DNA of 42,478 nucleotides from HXMU1420-2 sp040830545 (GTDB lineage: Bacteria > Pseudomonadota > Alphaproteobacteria > Rhodobacterales > Rhodobacteraceae): assembly GCA_040830545.1 (NCBI GenBank), contig JBFOMB010000027.1, positions 1 to 42,478 of the forward strand, read 5' to 3'. Within the stretch, counting starts at the first letter, position 1; every line of letters starts with the position of its first letter. Below, piece after piece: positions 6,976 through 15,281 of the stretch. Position numbers and translations under genes: made by a program. A model generated the notes under the pieces. The model saw nothing but the letters and a program-made list of their open reading frames with translations, ran no database searches and was not told the DNA's origin.

Positions 6976-8745
6976 ATGCGCCCCCTTGCTGCCTGCCTGT
7001 TCCTTGTCGCTGCGCCGCTGGTGGCGCAGGAAACCGCTGACAGTGTCGCGCCAGAAGGCGCGACCGCCACGACCATTGTCGCCGACAACCCGGCCATCGC
7101 CGTCGCCTTACAGGCCAAGGCGGAAAACCGAACCGTGGAGGCACAGAACTGGATGATCGCCGCTGCCAACCCGCTGGCGGTGCAGGCCGGGGCCGACGTG
7201 CTGCGTAAAGGTGGCAGCGCTGCCGATGCCATGGTCACGGTGCAGGCGGTGCTGGGTCTTGTCGAACCGCAATCCTCCGGCCTTGGCGGCGGGGCGTTCC
7301 TTTTCTGGTACGAGGCCGCCCCCGCCACCCGGACCCCGCTCGCGGGGCGCGAACCTGCCCCGTTCGCCGTCACGCCGCGCCTGTTCCAGGACGAAAATGG
7401 CGAACCGCTCGGCTTCTTTGATGCTGTCGTCGGCGGGTTGTCCGTCGGCACCCCCGGCACCCCTGCCCTGATGGAAGAAGCTCACCGCCGTTGGGGCCAA
7501 AGCCCGTGGCCATCGCTGTTCACAGATGCCATCACATTGGCCGAAGACGGGTTCGCCGTATCCCCCCGCCTCGCTGGATTGGTCGAACGCGATGCGGAAC
7601 GGCTGTCGGTTCACCCAACCACCGCCGCCTACTTCCTGCCAGATGGTGTCCCCCTTAGCGTCGGGGCAACCCTGCAAAACCCGGCTTATGCCGAAACGCT
7701 CCGCACCATGTCGGCCAAAGGCGCGGCGCCTTTCTACACTGGCGCCATCGCTGCCGGCATCGTGCAGACCGTGCAATCCGCCCCGACACCTGGCGTGCTG
7801 ACAGGCGTCGACCTCGCCCTCTACGAGGTCAAAGAACGTGCGCCCGTCTGTGCCAGTTTCCGCGCGCACGAGGTCTGCGGCATGGGCCCGCCCTCCTCTG
7901 GCGCGCTTAGCGTCGGGCAAATCCTCGGCACGCTGGATCACCTGCCCCCTGGCACACCCGGCAACCCCGACACGTGGCGGCTGATTGGTGACGCCAGCCG
8001 CCTCGCCTTCGCTGACCGGGGCCGCTACATCGCCGACATGGACCACGTGCCGGTCCCCGCCGCTGGCCTCGTTGACCCCACCTACCTGAAAACCCGCGCC
8101 GACCAACTCTCTGGTGACAGCGCCCTTGAAACCGCCGCCCCCGGCGCACCCGAATGGGATCACGCAACGCTTTGGGCAGGCGACGAAAGCCTCGAGCTGC
8201 CTTCCACCTCCCACATCTCCATCGTGGACGCAGCAGGCAACGTACTGTCGATGACGACCACCATCGAAAACGCCTTTGGCTCGCGCCTGATGACCCACGG
8301 CTTCCTGCTGAACAACGAGCTCACCGACTTCTCCTTCCGCTCGCACCGCGACGGTGTGCCCATCGCCAACCGCATCGCCCCCGGCAAACGCCCCCGCTCT
8401 TCAATGGCCCCAACCATCGTGCTGAAAGACGGGCAACCCGTGCTGGCCATCGGTTCCCCCGGCGGCAGCCGGATCATTCCGTATGTTGCCAACGCGATCA
8501 TCGCCTGGGCAGATTGGGGCCTGAACGTGCAAGAGGCGATCAGCCACCCCCACGCGGTCAACCGCTTTGGCGCCTATGATCTGGAAGCAGACACTTCCGC
8601 CGCCGACCTGCAACCCGCCCTCGAAGCCATGGGATACGAGGTCAACATCCGCGACCTGAACTCAGGCCTCCACGCCATCGAAATCGGCGACACGCTTCGC
8701 GGTGCGGCTGATCCACGACGGGAAGGAATCGCGCTCGGCGAATGA
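6976..8745 (+). CDS. ggt: Gamma-glutamyltransferase precursor
   Basis: 589 residues from ATG 6976, with a GGAG about 8 bases upstream. A signal peptide (MRPLAACLFLVAAPLVAQ) directs it to the periplasm. The enzyme cleaves the gamma-glutamyl bond of glutathione and related compounds and is made as a proenzyme that cuts itself before a threonine. That threonine is Thr411 in 'STSHISIVD', which would begin the small subunit. Other marks are 'GLGGGAFLFWY' early on, 'NNELTDFS', 'RPRSSMAPTIV' and 'GSPGGSRI' in the small subunit. Length is normal for the family. It follows the dehydrogenase gene closely and is followed by a hairpin with a short T-run. Confidence 0.93.
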   Translation: MRPLAACLFLVAAPLVAQETADSVAPEGATATTIVADNPAIAVALQAKAENRTVEAQNWMIAAANPLAVQAGADVLRKGGSAADAMVTVQAVLGLVEPQSSGLGGGAFLFWYEAAPATRTPLAGREPAPFAVTPRLFQDENGEPLGFFDAVVGGLSVGTPGTPALMEEAHRRWGQSPWPSLFTDAITLAEDGFAVSPRLAGLVERDAERLSVHPTTAAYFLPDGVPLSVGATLQNPAYAETLRTMSAKGAAPFYTGAIAAGIVQTVQSAPTPGVLTGVDLALYEVKERAPVCASFRAHEVCGMGPPSSGALSVGQILGTLDHLPPGTPGNPDTWRLIGDASRLAFADRGRYIADMDHVPVPAAGLVDPTYLKTRADQLSGDSALETAAPGAPEWDHATLWAGDESLELPSTSHISIVDAAGNVLSMTTTIENAFGSRLMTHGFLLNNELTDFSFRSHRDGVPIANRIAPGKRPRSSMAPTIVLKDGQPVLAIGSPGGSRIIPYVANAIIAWADWGLNVQEAISHPHAVNRFGAYDLEADTSAADLQPALEAMGYEVNIRDLNSGLHAIEIGDTLRGAADPRREGIALGE

Positions 8746-8778
8746 TCCTTCATTGTTCTGAAAGTACTCCACGGGGGT

Positions 8779-8804
8779 CTGGGGGTGTGAAACCCCCAGC
8801 TTTT
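8779..8804 (+). terminator. Intrinsic terminator after ggt
   Basis: CTGGGGGT (8779-8786) and ACCCCCAG (8792-8799) form a perfect 8-bp stem around a 5-base loop, followed by CTTTT. It lies 33 bases beyond the ggt stop and probably ends that transcript. Confidence 0.65.
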
Positions 8805-8826
8805 ACCACAATGCCAATCGAACAAA

Positions 8827-8845
8827 CCGGGGGTGAAACCCCCGG
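8827..8845. repeat. Second GGGGGTGAAACCCCC-type palindrome
   Basis: CCGGGGGT and ACCCCCGG form an 8-bp stem around a three-base loop, 28 bases after the ggt terminator, with the same core (GGGGGTG..AAACCCCC). The two copies look like one repeat unit used twice between ggt and the next gene. This one lies 42 bases upstream of the flavoprotein start and lacks a T-run. Confidence 0.5.
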
Positions 8846-8887
8846 CCACCTGCGCTATAGCTCCACCGCCAAAGGGAGAGAAATGCC

Positions 8888-10288
8888 ATGATCCAGGCCC
8901 AGACATTGCCCCGCAACGAAACCGGTATCGAGGCCGCCATCGGCATCCTGAAACAGCGGTTCGGTGAAAAACTGCAAACCGGTCAATCCATCCGCGAACA
9001 ACACGGGCACACAACCACCTGGATCGAAAACCAGCCCCCCGACGCCGTCGTCTGGCCGCAGGACACCGACGAGGTCGCGGAAATCGTCAAAATCTGCGCC
9101 AACCACCGTGTCCCGATCATCGGCTACGGCACCGGCACCTCGCTCGAAGGACACTTGAACGCCCCGGCCGGTGGCATCTCGGTCGATTTCAGCGACATGA
9201 ATCAGATCCTTGAGGTACATGCCGAGGATTTGACCGCAGTGATCCAACCCGGCGTCACACGCGAACAGCTCAACTCAGACCTGCGCGACCAAGGTCTGTT
9301 CTTTCCCATCGACCCCGGTGCAAATGCCTCGCTCGGAGGCATGGCCTCGACCCGGGCCAGCGGCACAAACGCTGTGCGCTACGGCACAATGAAAGACAAC
9401 GTGCTCTCCCTGCAGGCCGTCATGCCCAATGGCGAGGTTGTGCGCACCGCCCGCCGAGCCAAGAAGACTTCGGCCGGCTATGACCTGACCCGCCTGCTGA
9501 TCGGCTCTGAAGGCACACTGGGCCTGTTAACCGAACTGACCGTGCGCCTCTACGGCATCCCCGAAGCGATGAGTTCCGCGCGCTGTTCCTTCCCCAGTAT
9601 CGACGCGGCCAGCCGGGCAGTGATGGCGACCATCCAATACGGCATCCCCGTCGCGCGAATGGAATTGCTGGACGTGATGGCGGTGCGCGCGGTGAACAAG
9701 TATTCCAAGCTCGACCTGCCCGAAACGCCCCTTTTGCTGCTGGAATTCCACGGTTCTGACGCCGGTGTGGCAGAACAGGCGGAAATGTTCGGTCAGATCG
9801 CAGAAGAATTCGACGGCGACGGGTTCGAATGGACCAGCTCCGCTGAAGAGCGAAACCGCCTTTGGAAAGCCCGCCACGAACTCTACTTCGCCGTGCTGCA
9901 ATTGCGCCCCGGCGCGCAGTCCCTGGCAACCGATGTCTGCGTGCCGATTTCCCGTCTTGCCGAATGCACTGGTGCCGCCGCTGCCAAAGCTGAAGACCTG
10001 GGCTTGATCGCACCATTGGTCGGACATGTGGGGGACGGGAACTTCCACGTCTCACCTCTGGTGGACATGGACAACGAACGCGAGGTGGCCGCATCGAAGG
10101 AATTTGTCAGTTGGCTGGCTGAACTTGCGATTTCCATGGACGGCACCTGCACCGGTGAACATGGGATCGGCCAGGGCAAGAAGGCCTATCTGGAAGATGA
10201 GCTGGGCGTTGCGACGGTTGACGTGATGCGCGCAATCAAAGCCGCCATCGACCCGCAAGGGATCATGAACCCCGGCAAGATTTTCTAG
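8888..10288 (+). CDS. FAD-linked D-lactate dehydrogenase / glycolate oxidase-type oxidoreductase
   Basis: 466 residues from ATG 8888 with GGGAG upstream. The protein has the PCMH/VAO-type FAD domain (about 45-225, FAD-phosphate loop G81-TGTSLEGH) and a C-terminal FAD-oxidase cap. The cap carries 'HVGDGNFH' (His380 onward), which binds metal and substrate carboxylate in D-lactate dehydrogenases, and 'CTGEHGIG' from Cys421. This fits the single-chain D-lactate dehydrogenase (cytochrome) type that oxidises D-2-hydroxyacids and passes electrons to quinone or cytochrome. No GlcE or GlcF partners follow, which argues against a three-subunit glycolate oxidase. No signal peptide. D-lactate as substrate is inferred; D-2-hydroxyglutarate is another option. 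Confidence 0.88.
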   Translation: MIQAQTLPRNETGIEAAIGILKQRFGEKLQTGQSIREQHGHTTTWIENQPPDAVVWPQDTDEVAEIVKICANHRVPIIGYGTGTSLEGHLNAPAGGISVDFSDMNQILEVHAEDLTAVIQPGVTREQLNSDLRDQGLFFPIDPGANASLGGMASTRASGTNAVRYGTMKDNVLSLQAVMPNGEVVRTARRAKKTSAGYDLTRLLIGSEGTLGLLTELTVRLYGIPEAMSSARCSFPSIDAASRAVMATIQYGIPVARMELLDVMAVRAVNKYSKLDLPETPLLLLEFHGSDAGVAEQAEMFGQIAEEFDGDGFEWTSSAEERNRLWKARHELYFAVLQLRPGAQSLATDVCVPISRLAECTGAAAAKAEDLGLIAPLVGHVGDGNFHVSPLVDMDNEREVAASKEFVSWLAELAISMDGTCTGEHGIGQGKKAYLEDELGVATVDVMRAIKAAIDPQGIMNPGKIF

Positions 10289-10300
10289 TCGGGCCGGACC

Positions 10301-12022
10301 TCAGACCAACCCAACGACCAGCAGCAGCGGCAGCAGCGCGATCAACCATTCCATGCCGCCGCCTGCATCCATCCCGCCATCGTCGGCAGCGACGTCTGAC
10401 TCGTCGTCCATTGGAAAATCGGTTTCGGGCGGCGGGTCGATCGTGGGCAGAACCACTTCGCTTTCGGCCTCATTGGAAATCGCACCGGCCTCGCCGGACC
10501 ACAAATTGGCCATATCCGGCGTCCATGTCGGGTCGTTCACCACCACCTGCATGATCTCATAGGGTGCCAGATCAACGTTCAAAACCCCGTTTGTGAAGGT
10601 CCCGGTGGACGCATCCAGCCCGTTCACCTTCTCAACATCTGCCGTCGCATTCACCGCGCCCGGATTTTCCCCGGGGGCCACACCCAGATAGGTCACATCC
10701 ATCGTAGCGCCGGTCGAAAACAACCCGGACAAATCTACTTGCGAAGACTGCGCGGCGTTCGAGGTCGACGCCAGGTACAGCACCAATTTGTTCTCGGACC
10801 CGAACCCGTGCACGTCCAGATCGGGAAACGACAGTTCCGTTTGATCATAATTCTGCGAGAAATCCAGCATCTGCTGACCGACCAGCTCACGCTCCATCAT
10901 GCCGAACATTTCCCCGCCGGGCGTCAGGTCCTCGAATTCCTTGCCATAGGCCAGAGCGTTCTTGGTGTTCTGCAAAACCGGCCAGACATAGGCGTTGTCC
11001 ACGCCCGCCTCCATGAACGCCTCAACGATGTTCAGCATTTCATGCGCCTGTTTCAGGCCATAGTCGTTTTCACCAAATGCGCCGGTTGCGGATTTCTGGT
11101 TCCACTCGGTAATGTAGATGTCCAGTTCCGGGAACTGGCTGATCCAGCTGTTTTCGATCGCGTTGAGCGAGAAATCCCGCGTCCCCGGAACCGCCGGTTC
11201 GCGCGAATAGACGTGGTTCACCACCCCATCCAGCGCCTCTTGCTCCTCGCTGGTGTCGAATTCCCGACTGATCAGCGTGTTGGCGACCCCGGTCCAGTTC
11301 ACGGCGCCCGAAACAAACGTGTGATCGTCCTTAGCCTCCAACCCATAGTCCGCGGTCAGCGCCGCCAGCTTGGCCTCATTGCTGTCCAGGTGATCGTACC
11401 TGTCGCTGAGTCCTGCAAAGTTGAAGTTCGTCCCGGCCTGAACCACGATGTCGATCTCGCTGGTGGCCGGGTGGCTGGTTTCCAACGATGTCAGCGTCTC
11501 GTTGATGACAGTCGCCATCTTGCTGGACAGGCGGCCATATTCGACCGACGACATCTCACCCGAGCCCCAATACTCGTTGCCCAGTTCAAACGCATCAATT
11601 GTGACATCGCCGTAAACGCCCGTGGACACGTCTGTCACGAATTTGCTGAGTGCCGCTTCATCAAATTCGGGCGTTCGGTCGCCGTTGGCATCCGTGGCCT
11701 CGGACAGGAAATCCTTGGTCGGAACCACAATCGTGACGGACAGGCCAGCGGTTTCCGCGTAGGCCATGAAATCGGACAAAGGCAGGACCGGAACTTCAGT
11801 TCCCTTCTGCGGATCAAACGCCATGTCGCGATCCGGATCGGTTATGTCGAATAATCGCTCCGTTATGGATCCACCGGGATATCGAACGTGTTCAATTCCC
11901 AGAGTATTAGCGGCCGTAGGAAAGTCGTTATCGACATTATCCCGCGTAAATAAAAAATTTCCACCAAATAGTGACTGGTTTAAAGAGTCACCGGAAACCG
12001 TTGCCGAGTCGATGTTATACAC
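10301..12022 (-). CDS. Clan GH-A-like glycoside hydrolase with hydrophobic C-terminal tail
   Basis: 573 residues, ATG at 12022. The first 350 residues read as a TIM-barrel glycoside hydrolase of clan GH-A: 'GIEHVRYPGGS' (42-52), acid/base Glu150 in 'ELGNEYW', and nucleophile Glu306 in 'IYITEWN'. A beta-sandwich-like region follows (about 390-490). An acidic linker (DDESDVAADDGGMDAGGG) then leads into a final hydrophobic helix, EWLIALLPLLLVVGLV, with no basic residue after it. There is no N-terminal signal peptide. The hydrophobic end may be a membrane tail or sorting signal, or part of a type I secretion signal. Nearest in spirit are GH39/GH51-type exoglycosidases, but the exact family and sugar are not clear to me. 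It lies 139 bases downstream of an RTX-repeat gene on the same strand. Confidence 0.7.
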   Translation of the reverse strand: MYNIDSATVSGDSLNQSLFGGNFLFTRDNVDNDFPTAANTLGIEHVRYPGGSITERLFDITDPDRDMAFDPQKGTEVPVLPLSDFMAYAETAGLSVTIVVPTKDFLSEATDANGDRTPEFDEAALSKFVTDVSTGVYGDVTIDAFELGNEYWGSGEMSSVEYGRLSSKMATVINETLTSLETSHPATSEIDIVVQAGTNFNFAGLSDRYDHLDSNEAKLAALTADYGLEAKDDHTFVSGAVNWTGVANTLISREFDTSEEQEALDGVVNHVYSREPAVPGTRDFSLNAIENSWISQFPELDIYITEWNQKSATGAFGENDYGLKQAHEMLNIVEAFMEAGVDNAYVWPVLQNTKNALAYGKEFEDLTPGGEMFGMMERELVGQQMLDFSQNYDQTELSFPDLDVHGFGSENKLVLYLASTSNAAQSSQVDLSGLFSTGATMDVTYLGVAPGENPGAVNATADVEKVNGLDASTGTFTNGVLNVDLAPYEIMQVVVNDPTWTPDMANLWSGEAGAISNEAESEVVLPTIDPPPETDFPMDDESDVAADDGGMDAGGGMEWLIALLPLLLVVGLV

Positions 12023-12161
12023 AACCCCGCCCCCAAAACTGTTACAAACTCACCCGCTTGCACATTGGGTTAAGAGGGGTATACAAATCGTTTATTTCCG
12101 GTAATACACTTCCCTAATCAATTTACGATTTCCAACAAAATCATTTTCAAATAAATTTCAA

Positions 12162-13172
12162 TTAATTTCCGATTTTTATAAAAATTGAAGCGCTTGTAGA
12201 CGAATTGGAGTACAAAATTGTCTGGCCGCCTTCAGCCGTATCATCTCGAAGCGCCACGGTTGTATCCGAAGAGTCCGGAACGCTCAGGATCAGCTCACCA
12301 TCGTGGAAAACCTGCAGTACACCATTGGTCGCCATGAAGGAAAACGAGTCCGCTGTTACAGGCACGGCACCTTCCGACATGTCCTCGGGTAGCATCAGTT
12401 CCAGACGGTCATTTAACGGGTCAAAATCCGTGACTTGTGCCCCTGACCCGTAAATCCCCACCTGATCCTGCCCATCCCCGGTGCTGAAAATATCGGCACC
12501 ATCACCGATCAACCGGTCATTTCCTTCACCACCACTCAAGGTATCCTGTTGTCCATCAACGAAATTTTCGAATGCGTCAGATGCCGTATGAACAAATAGC
12601 CCCGCATCGTGTCCGATCAGGGTGTCGTCCCCTTCCCCGCCAGACAAGTTCGCCGCCGCCTTGTCAGAATAAAGGAAGTCATCCCCGCCGCCGCCATCCA
12701 GTGTGTTTCCAGCTTTGTTGGCCAGCAGGAAATCGTCGCCCGCGCCACCGGTCACACTTGCCCCGCCATCAGAGATGGACACAAACCGCCCGGACCCATC
12801 TGGGTCCTCTGCCACGGTGACCGTATCGCCCTGACCGTTGAACGAAATCACGCTGTCGTTTGCGCCGAGCTCCAGCGATACCGCGGCGTCAGTATTGGTG
12901 ACAACCAATTTTTCACTGCGGTCGGTATCCTCACTTACATTTATGTCCGAAATTGTGGAAAACTCGTCATCTTCCCATTCCGCATAGTCCGACGTCAGGA
13001 GGTCAAATTCATCATTTATTTCAGCATCGCCACCCGAGCTTGAGTCAGAGCTAATTCCACCGGCACCATCGGAATCGTGGTTATCCGAGTCATCAATTGT
13101 TTCAGAACTGGAATCCATCAAAACGCCAAAACCGGCGACGGCAACTACGCCCAAAATAACAAGTCCCAGCAT
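12162..13172 (-). CDS. Membrane-anchored RTX-repeat calcium-binding protein
   Basis: 336 residues from ATG 13172, chosen because GAGG lies about 6 bases upstream. Residues 1-20 (LGLVILGVVAVAGFGVL) form a signal anchor or signal peptide. A very acidic Ser/Asp-rich stretch follows (about 20-75), then a beta-rich region with RTX nonapeptides of the G-G-x-G-x-D type: 'GGAGDDFLL', 'GGGGDDFLY', 'GGEGDDTLI', 'GGEGNDRLIG'. These form a calcium-binding parallel beta roll. The N-terminal hydrophobic segment sets it apart from typical type I secreted RTX proteins. It is upstream of the glycoside hydrolase on the same strand and may share a transcript. Surface or matrix role inferred. Confidence 0.75.
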   Translation of the reverse strand: MLGLVILGVVAVAGFGVLMDSSSETIDDSDNHDSDGAGGISSDSSSGGDAEINDEFDLLTSDYAEWEDDEFSTISDINVSEDTDRSEKLVVTNTDAAVSLELGANDSVISFNGQGDTVTVAEDPDGSGRFVSISDGGASVTGGAGDDFLLANKAGNTLDGGGGDDFLYSDKAAANLSGGEGDDTLIGHDAGLFVHTASDAFENFVDGQQDTLSGGEGNDRLIGDGADIFSTGDGQDQVGIYGSGAQVTDFDPLNDRLELMLPEDMSEGAVPVTADSFSFMATNGVLQVFHDGELILSVPDSSDTTVALRDDTAEGGQTILYSNSSTSASIFIKIGN

Positions 13173-13445
13173 GATGCACCTCACTCATCGTTGCCCTCTT
13201 ATTGACGGCCCCAAGTTTCAGCTTGGTTATTTTATCGAAACATGTCTTGGTTTTTTTCTTTGTATTTGTTTGAAATTCGATCAACGGCTGGCTGATGGAC
13301 GCCGGTCCAGCGGTGCACCCCCTTGCATCATTGTTTCTTCTGCCCGGAAAATCCTTGGATCTCCTGCAGGATGTTCACTCAGACCGAACAAACGGTGTGA
13401 AAAGGACCACAAGACTTGGCCTCAACGCGTTCAGGAGGCAATACC
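13173..13445. other. Divergent intergenic region
   Basis: The start of the RTX gene (minus strand) and the small leader frame at 13446 (plus strand) are divergent, so this AT-richer stretch should hold both promoters. I see no reliable -35/-10 pair. The only strong translational signal is the AGGAGG at 13433-13438 before the ATG at 13446. Confidence 0.4.
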
Positions 13446-13508
13446 ATGTTCATTGAGCGTGCATTAGAACCCTCGTTCCACCCTTCGAAAAAAGAACGAC
13501 TTGAGTGA
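13446..13508 (+). CDS. Possible 20-residue leader peptide
   Basis: An ATG at 13446 lies 7 bases after a perfect AGGAGG. It opens a 20-codon frame (MFIERALEPS...KKERLE) ending at a TGA (13506-13508). That TGA overlaps a GTG (13505-13507) in the frame of the following DUF707 gene, making a GTGA coupling junction. The strong ribosome site with no long gene attached suggests a translated leader that couples into the downstream gene. The peptide itself matches nothing I know. Confidence 0.4.
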   Translation: MFIERALEPSFHPSKKERLE

Positions 13509-13543
13509 CTTTGCCTACCCAAAATCAACACAAGTGCGGAACG

Positions 13544-14434
13544 ATGCCATACAACCGACGTTGGCTGATTGTCACCCGCGCCGGAGCCAGCAGCTTGCAC
13601 GATGGCTGGCTGATTGGGCACACCTCGCCCAAGTTCGACCTGTTGATTTCGGCCTATGACAAACCCGTTTTCAGGTCGCAGACCTCGCATGTCGACATGG
13701 AGTATCGGCCAGGTTCAAAGGTTGCTGGCTACGCCGCCTTGTTCCGGGATCGGCCAGAGTTACTGCAACACTATGATCGTATCGCCCTCATCGATGATGA
13801 CATTGCTACAGACGTGGACACGCTGAATCGCATGTTCCAACTGGCGGAACAGTACGATTTGAAGATCGCGCAACCTGCCTTGACCCGGAACAGTCATTTC
13901 ACCTTCGCCGCCCTTCTGGCGCAGCCCTCTCTGACCCTGCGCTACGTGAACTATATCGAGATGATGTGCCCTGTGTTCCGGTCTGACGCACTGGAAACCT
14001 CACTGCCGCTATTCGAAATGGGGTTCGAAAGCGGGATTGACCTCATCTGGTGCAACCTTCTGGATGCGCCCGAACGCAGTTTTGCCGTGCTGGATGCCTG
14101 CCCAGTGCACCACACCCGTTCAGTTGGGCGGGCCAAGGCCTTGAACGGGTTCAAGGACGGACGGCGATACGAGGACGATATATACGCGTTGCTGCGCCAA
14201 TTTGATCTTCCTTGGCTGCCTTGCCTGCCTTATGCCGCCATAGACGGGCGGGGACGGCTAATTGACGGGCAGACGATCACAGGTCGCCTTCGCCTTTGGA
14301 TCAGTGCTTTACAGGCGCTGGTGGCGCTGCCTGGTCCCTATCCCAAGGGACGCGCACGCAAGATTCTGGTGCATTGGCACCATCTGTTGCGCAAAACGCC
14401 CCGGAACTTACCCCGACAAATGCCGGGGCTCTAA
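13544..14434 (+). CDS. DUF707 family protein, glycosyltransferase-like
   Basis: 296 residues from ATG 13544; a GTG at 13505 in the same frame would add 13 residues and is coupled to the small leader frame. The N-terminal 'RRWLIVTRAGASSLHDGWL' and the central 'YDRIALIDDDIATD' (an acidic D-D-D motif like the metal site of GT-A glycosyltransferases) are typical of DUF707 proteins. Later come 'FESGIDLIWCNL' and 'PVHHTRSVG'. No membrane segment. DUF707 proteins are often found near polysaccharide genes; here the neighbours are a surface glycoside hydrolase and an RTX protein, which fits a role in surface sugar metabolism. The enzymatic activity is not established for the family. Confidence 0.7.
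   Translation: MPYNRRWLIVTRAGASSLHDGWLIGHTSPKFDLLISAYDKPVFRSQTSHVDMEYRPGSKVAGYAALFRDRPELLQHYDRIALIDDDIATDVDTLNRMFQLAEQYDLKIAQPALTRNSHFTFAALLAQPSLTLRYVNYIEMMCPVFRSDALETSLPLFEMGFESGIDLIWCNLLDAPERSFAVLDACPVHHTRSVGRAKALNGFKDGRRYEDDIYALLRQFDLPWLPCLPYAAIDGRGRLIDGQTITGRLRLWISALQALVALPGPYPKGRARKILVHWHHLLRKTPRNLPRQMPGL
14405..14431. terminator. Short hairpin between convergent genes
   Basis: CCCCG and CGGGG flank a short loop at the very end of the DUF707 gene, in the 3' side region of the convergent ABC importer operon (which ends at 14439). It could end either transcript; there is no long T-run. Confidence 0.3.
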
Positions 14435-14438
14435 ACGG

Positions 14439-15281
14439 TCAACTTGGCACGTAAGGCTTGGCTTTCAGCGGGATGTCCGGGTCGATGGACGGAATCGCCG
14501 ACAGCAGCGATTTCGTATAGTCGTGCCCGGGATTGGCGAACAGCTGCCGCGTTGGGGCCATCTCCATGATCTTTCCATGATACAGCACGGCGACCATGTC
14601 ACAGACATGCGCCACCACAGACAAGTCGTGGCTGATGAACAGGATCGTCAGATCCAGTTCCTCTTGCAGCGATTTCATCAGGTTCAGAATGTCGGCCTGA
14701 ATGGACACGTCCAGCGCGGCGATCGCCTCGTCCGCGACGACAAACTTCGGTCCGCAGACCAAAGCGCGCGCGATGGAAATCCGTTGTCGTTGGCCGCCCG
14801 AAAACGCATGTGGGAACCGGCGCAGGTGCTCCAGGTTCAACCGGCACTTTGCCGCAATCTCGCGCACGCGTTCGTCGGTTTCCGCACGGCTTTTGGTCAG
14901 ACCCATGACCTCCAGCGGTTCCGCAATGATGTCCCGCACGGTCATGCGCGGGCTGAGCGCGGCGTAAGGGTCCTGAAAGATCAGCTGTGCGCGGCTGCGG
15001 TAATCCTTCATCTCGCTGCGCGACAGCGAACCGACATCATAGTTGACCTCACCATCCGCATACGTAATCGACCCACCGGAGATCGGCGCAGCCCGCAGGA
15101 TCGACCGGCCAATGGTGGTTTTGCCCGAGCCACTTTCCCCCACAAGGCCAAAAAACGACCCCTTGGGAATTTCGAAACTCACCTGATCCACCGCCTTCAG
15201 CATCGGCGGCGGTCCCAACAGCTTGCGGCCCAGCGGGAAGTGGATCGACAGGTTGTCAACCTTGATCATCGGCTCAGTCAT
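14439..15281 (-). CDS. ABC importer ATPase, OppF/DppF type
   Basis: 280 residues, ATG at 15281, overlapping the stop of the preceding ATPase gene by 4 bases (ATGA). It is the second ATP-hydrolysing subunit of a peptide/opine-class importer: Walker A G48-ESGSGKT, Q-loop 'LIFQDPYAALSPRM', ABC signature 'FSGGQRQRIS', Walker B region 'FVVADEAIAALD' and switch His in 'LFISHDLSVV'. The C-terminal 'P..PDIPLKAKPYVPS' tail is typical of OppF/DppF. The first Walker B Glu is present, although 'EAIAALD' differs from the usual 'EPVSALD'. Last gene of the five-gene operon starting at 20585. Confidence 0.92.
   Translation of the reverse strand: MTEPMIKVDNLSIHFPLGRKLLGPPPMLKAVDQVSFEIPKGSFFGLVGESGSGKTTIGRSILRAAPISGGSITYADGEVNYDVGSLSRSEMKDYRSRAQLIFQDPYAALSPRMTVRDIIAEPLEVMGLTKSRAETDERVREIAAKCRLNLEHLRRFPHAFSGGQRQRISIARALVCGPKFVVADEAIAALDVSIQADILNLMKSLQEELDLTILFISHDLSVVAHVCDMVAVLYHGKIMEMAPTRQLFANPGHDYTKSLLSAIPSIDPDIPLKAKPYVPS

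Noticed and set aside
7108..8346. A 412-codon minus-strand frame opposite ggt
   Set aside because: Antisense shadow in GC-rich coding sequence; Gly/Arg/Val-rich with no motif.
8888..10288. GlcD subunit of a glycolate oxidase GlcDEF complex
   Set aside because: GlcE and GlcF genes are not adjacent; a single-chain D-lactate dehydrogenase type is more likely.
10739..11854. A 371-codon plus-strand frame opposite the glycoside hydrolase
   Set aside because: Antisense shadow with no family resemblance.
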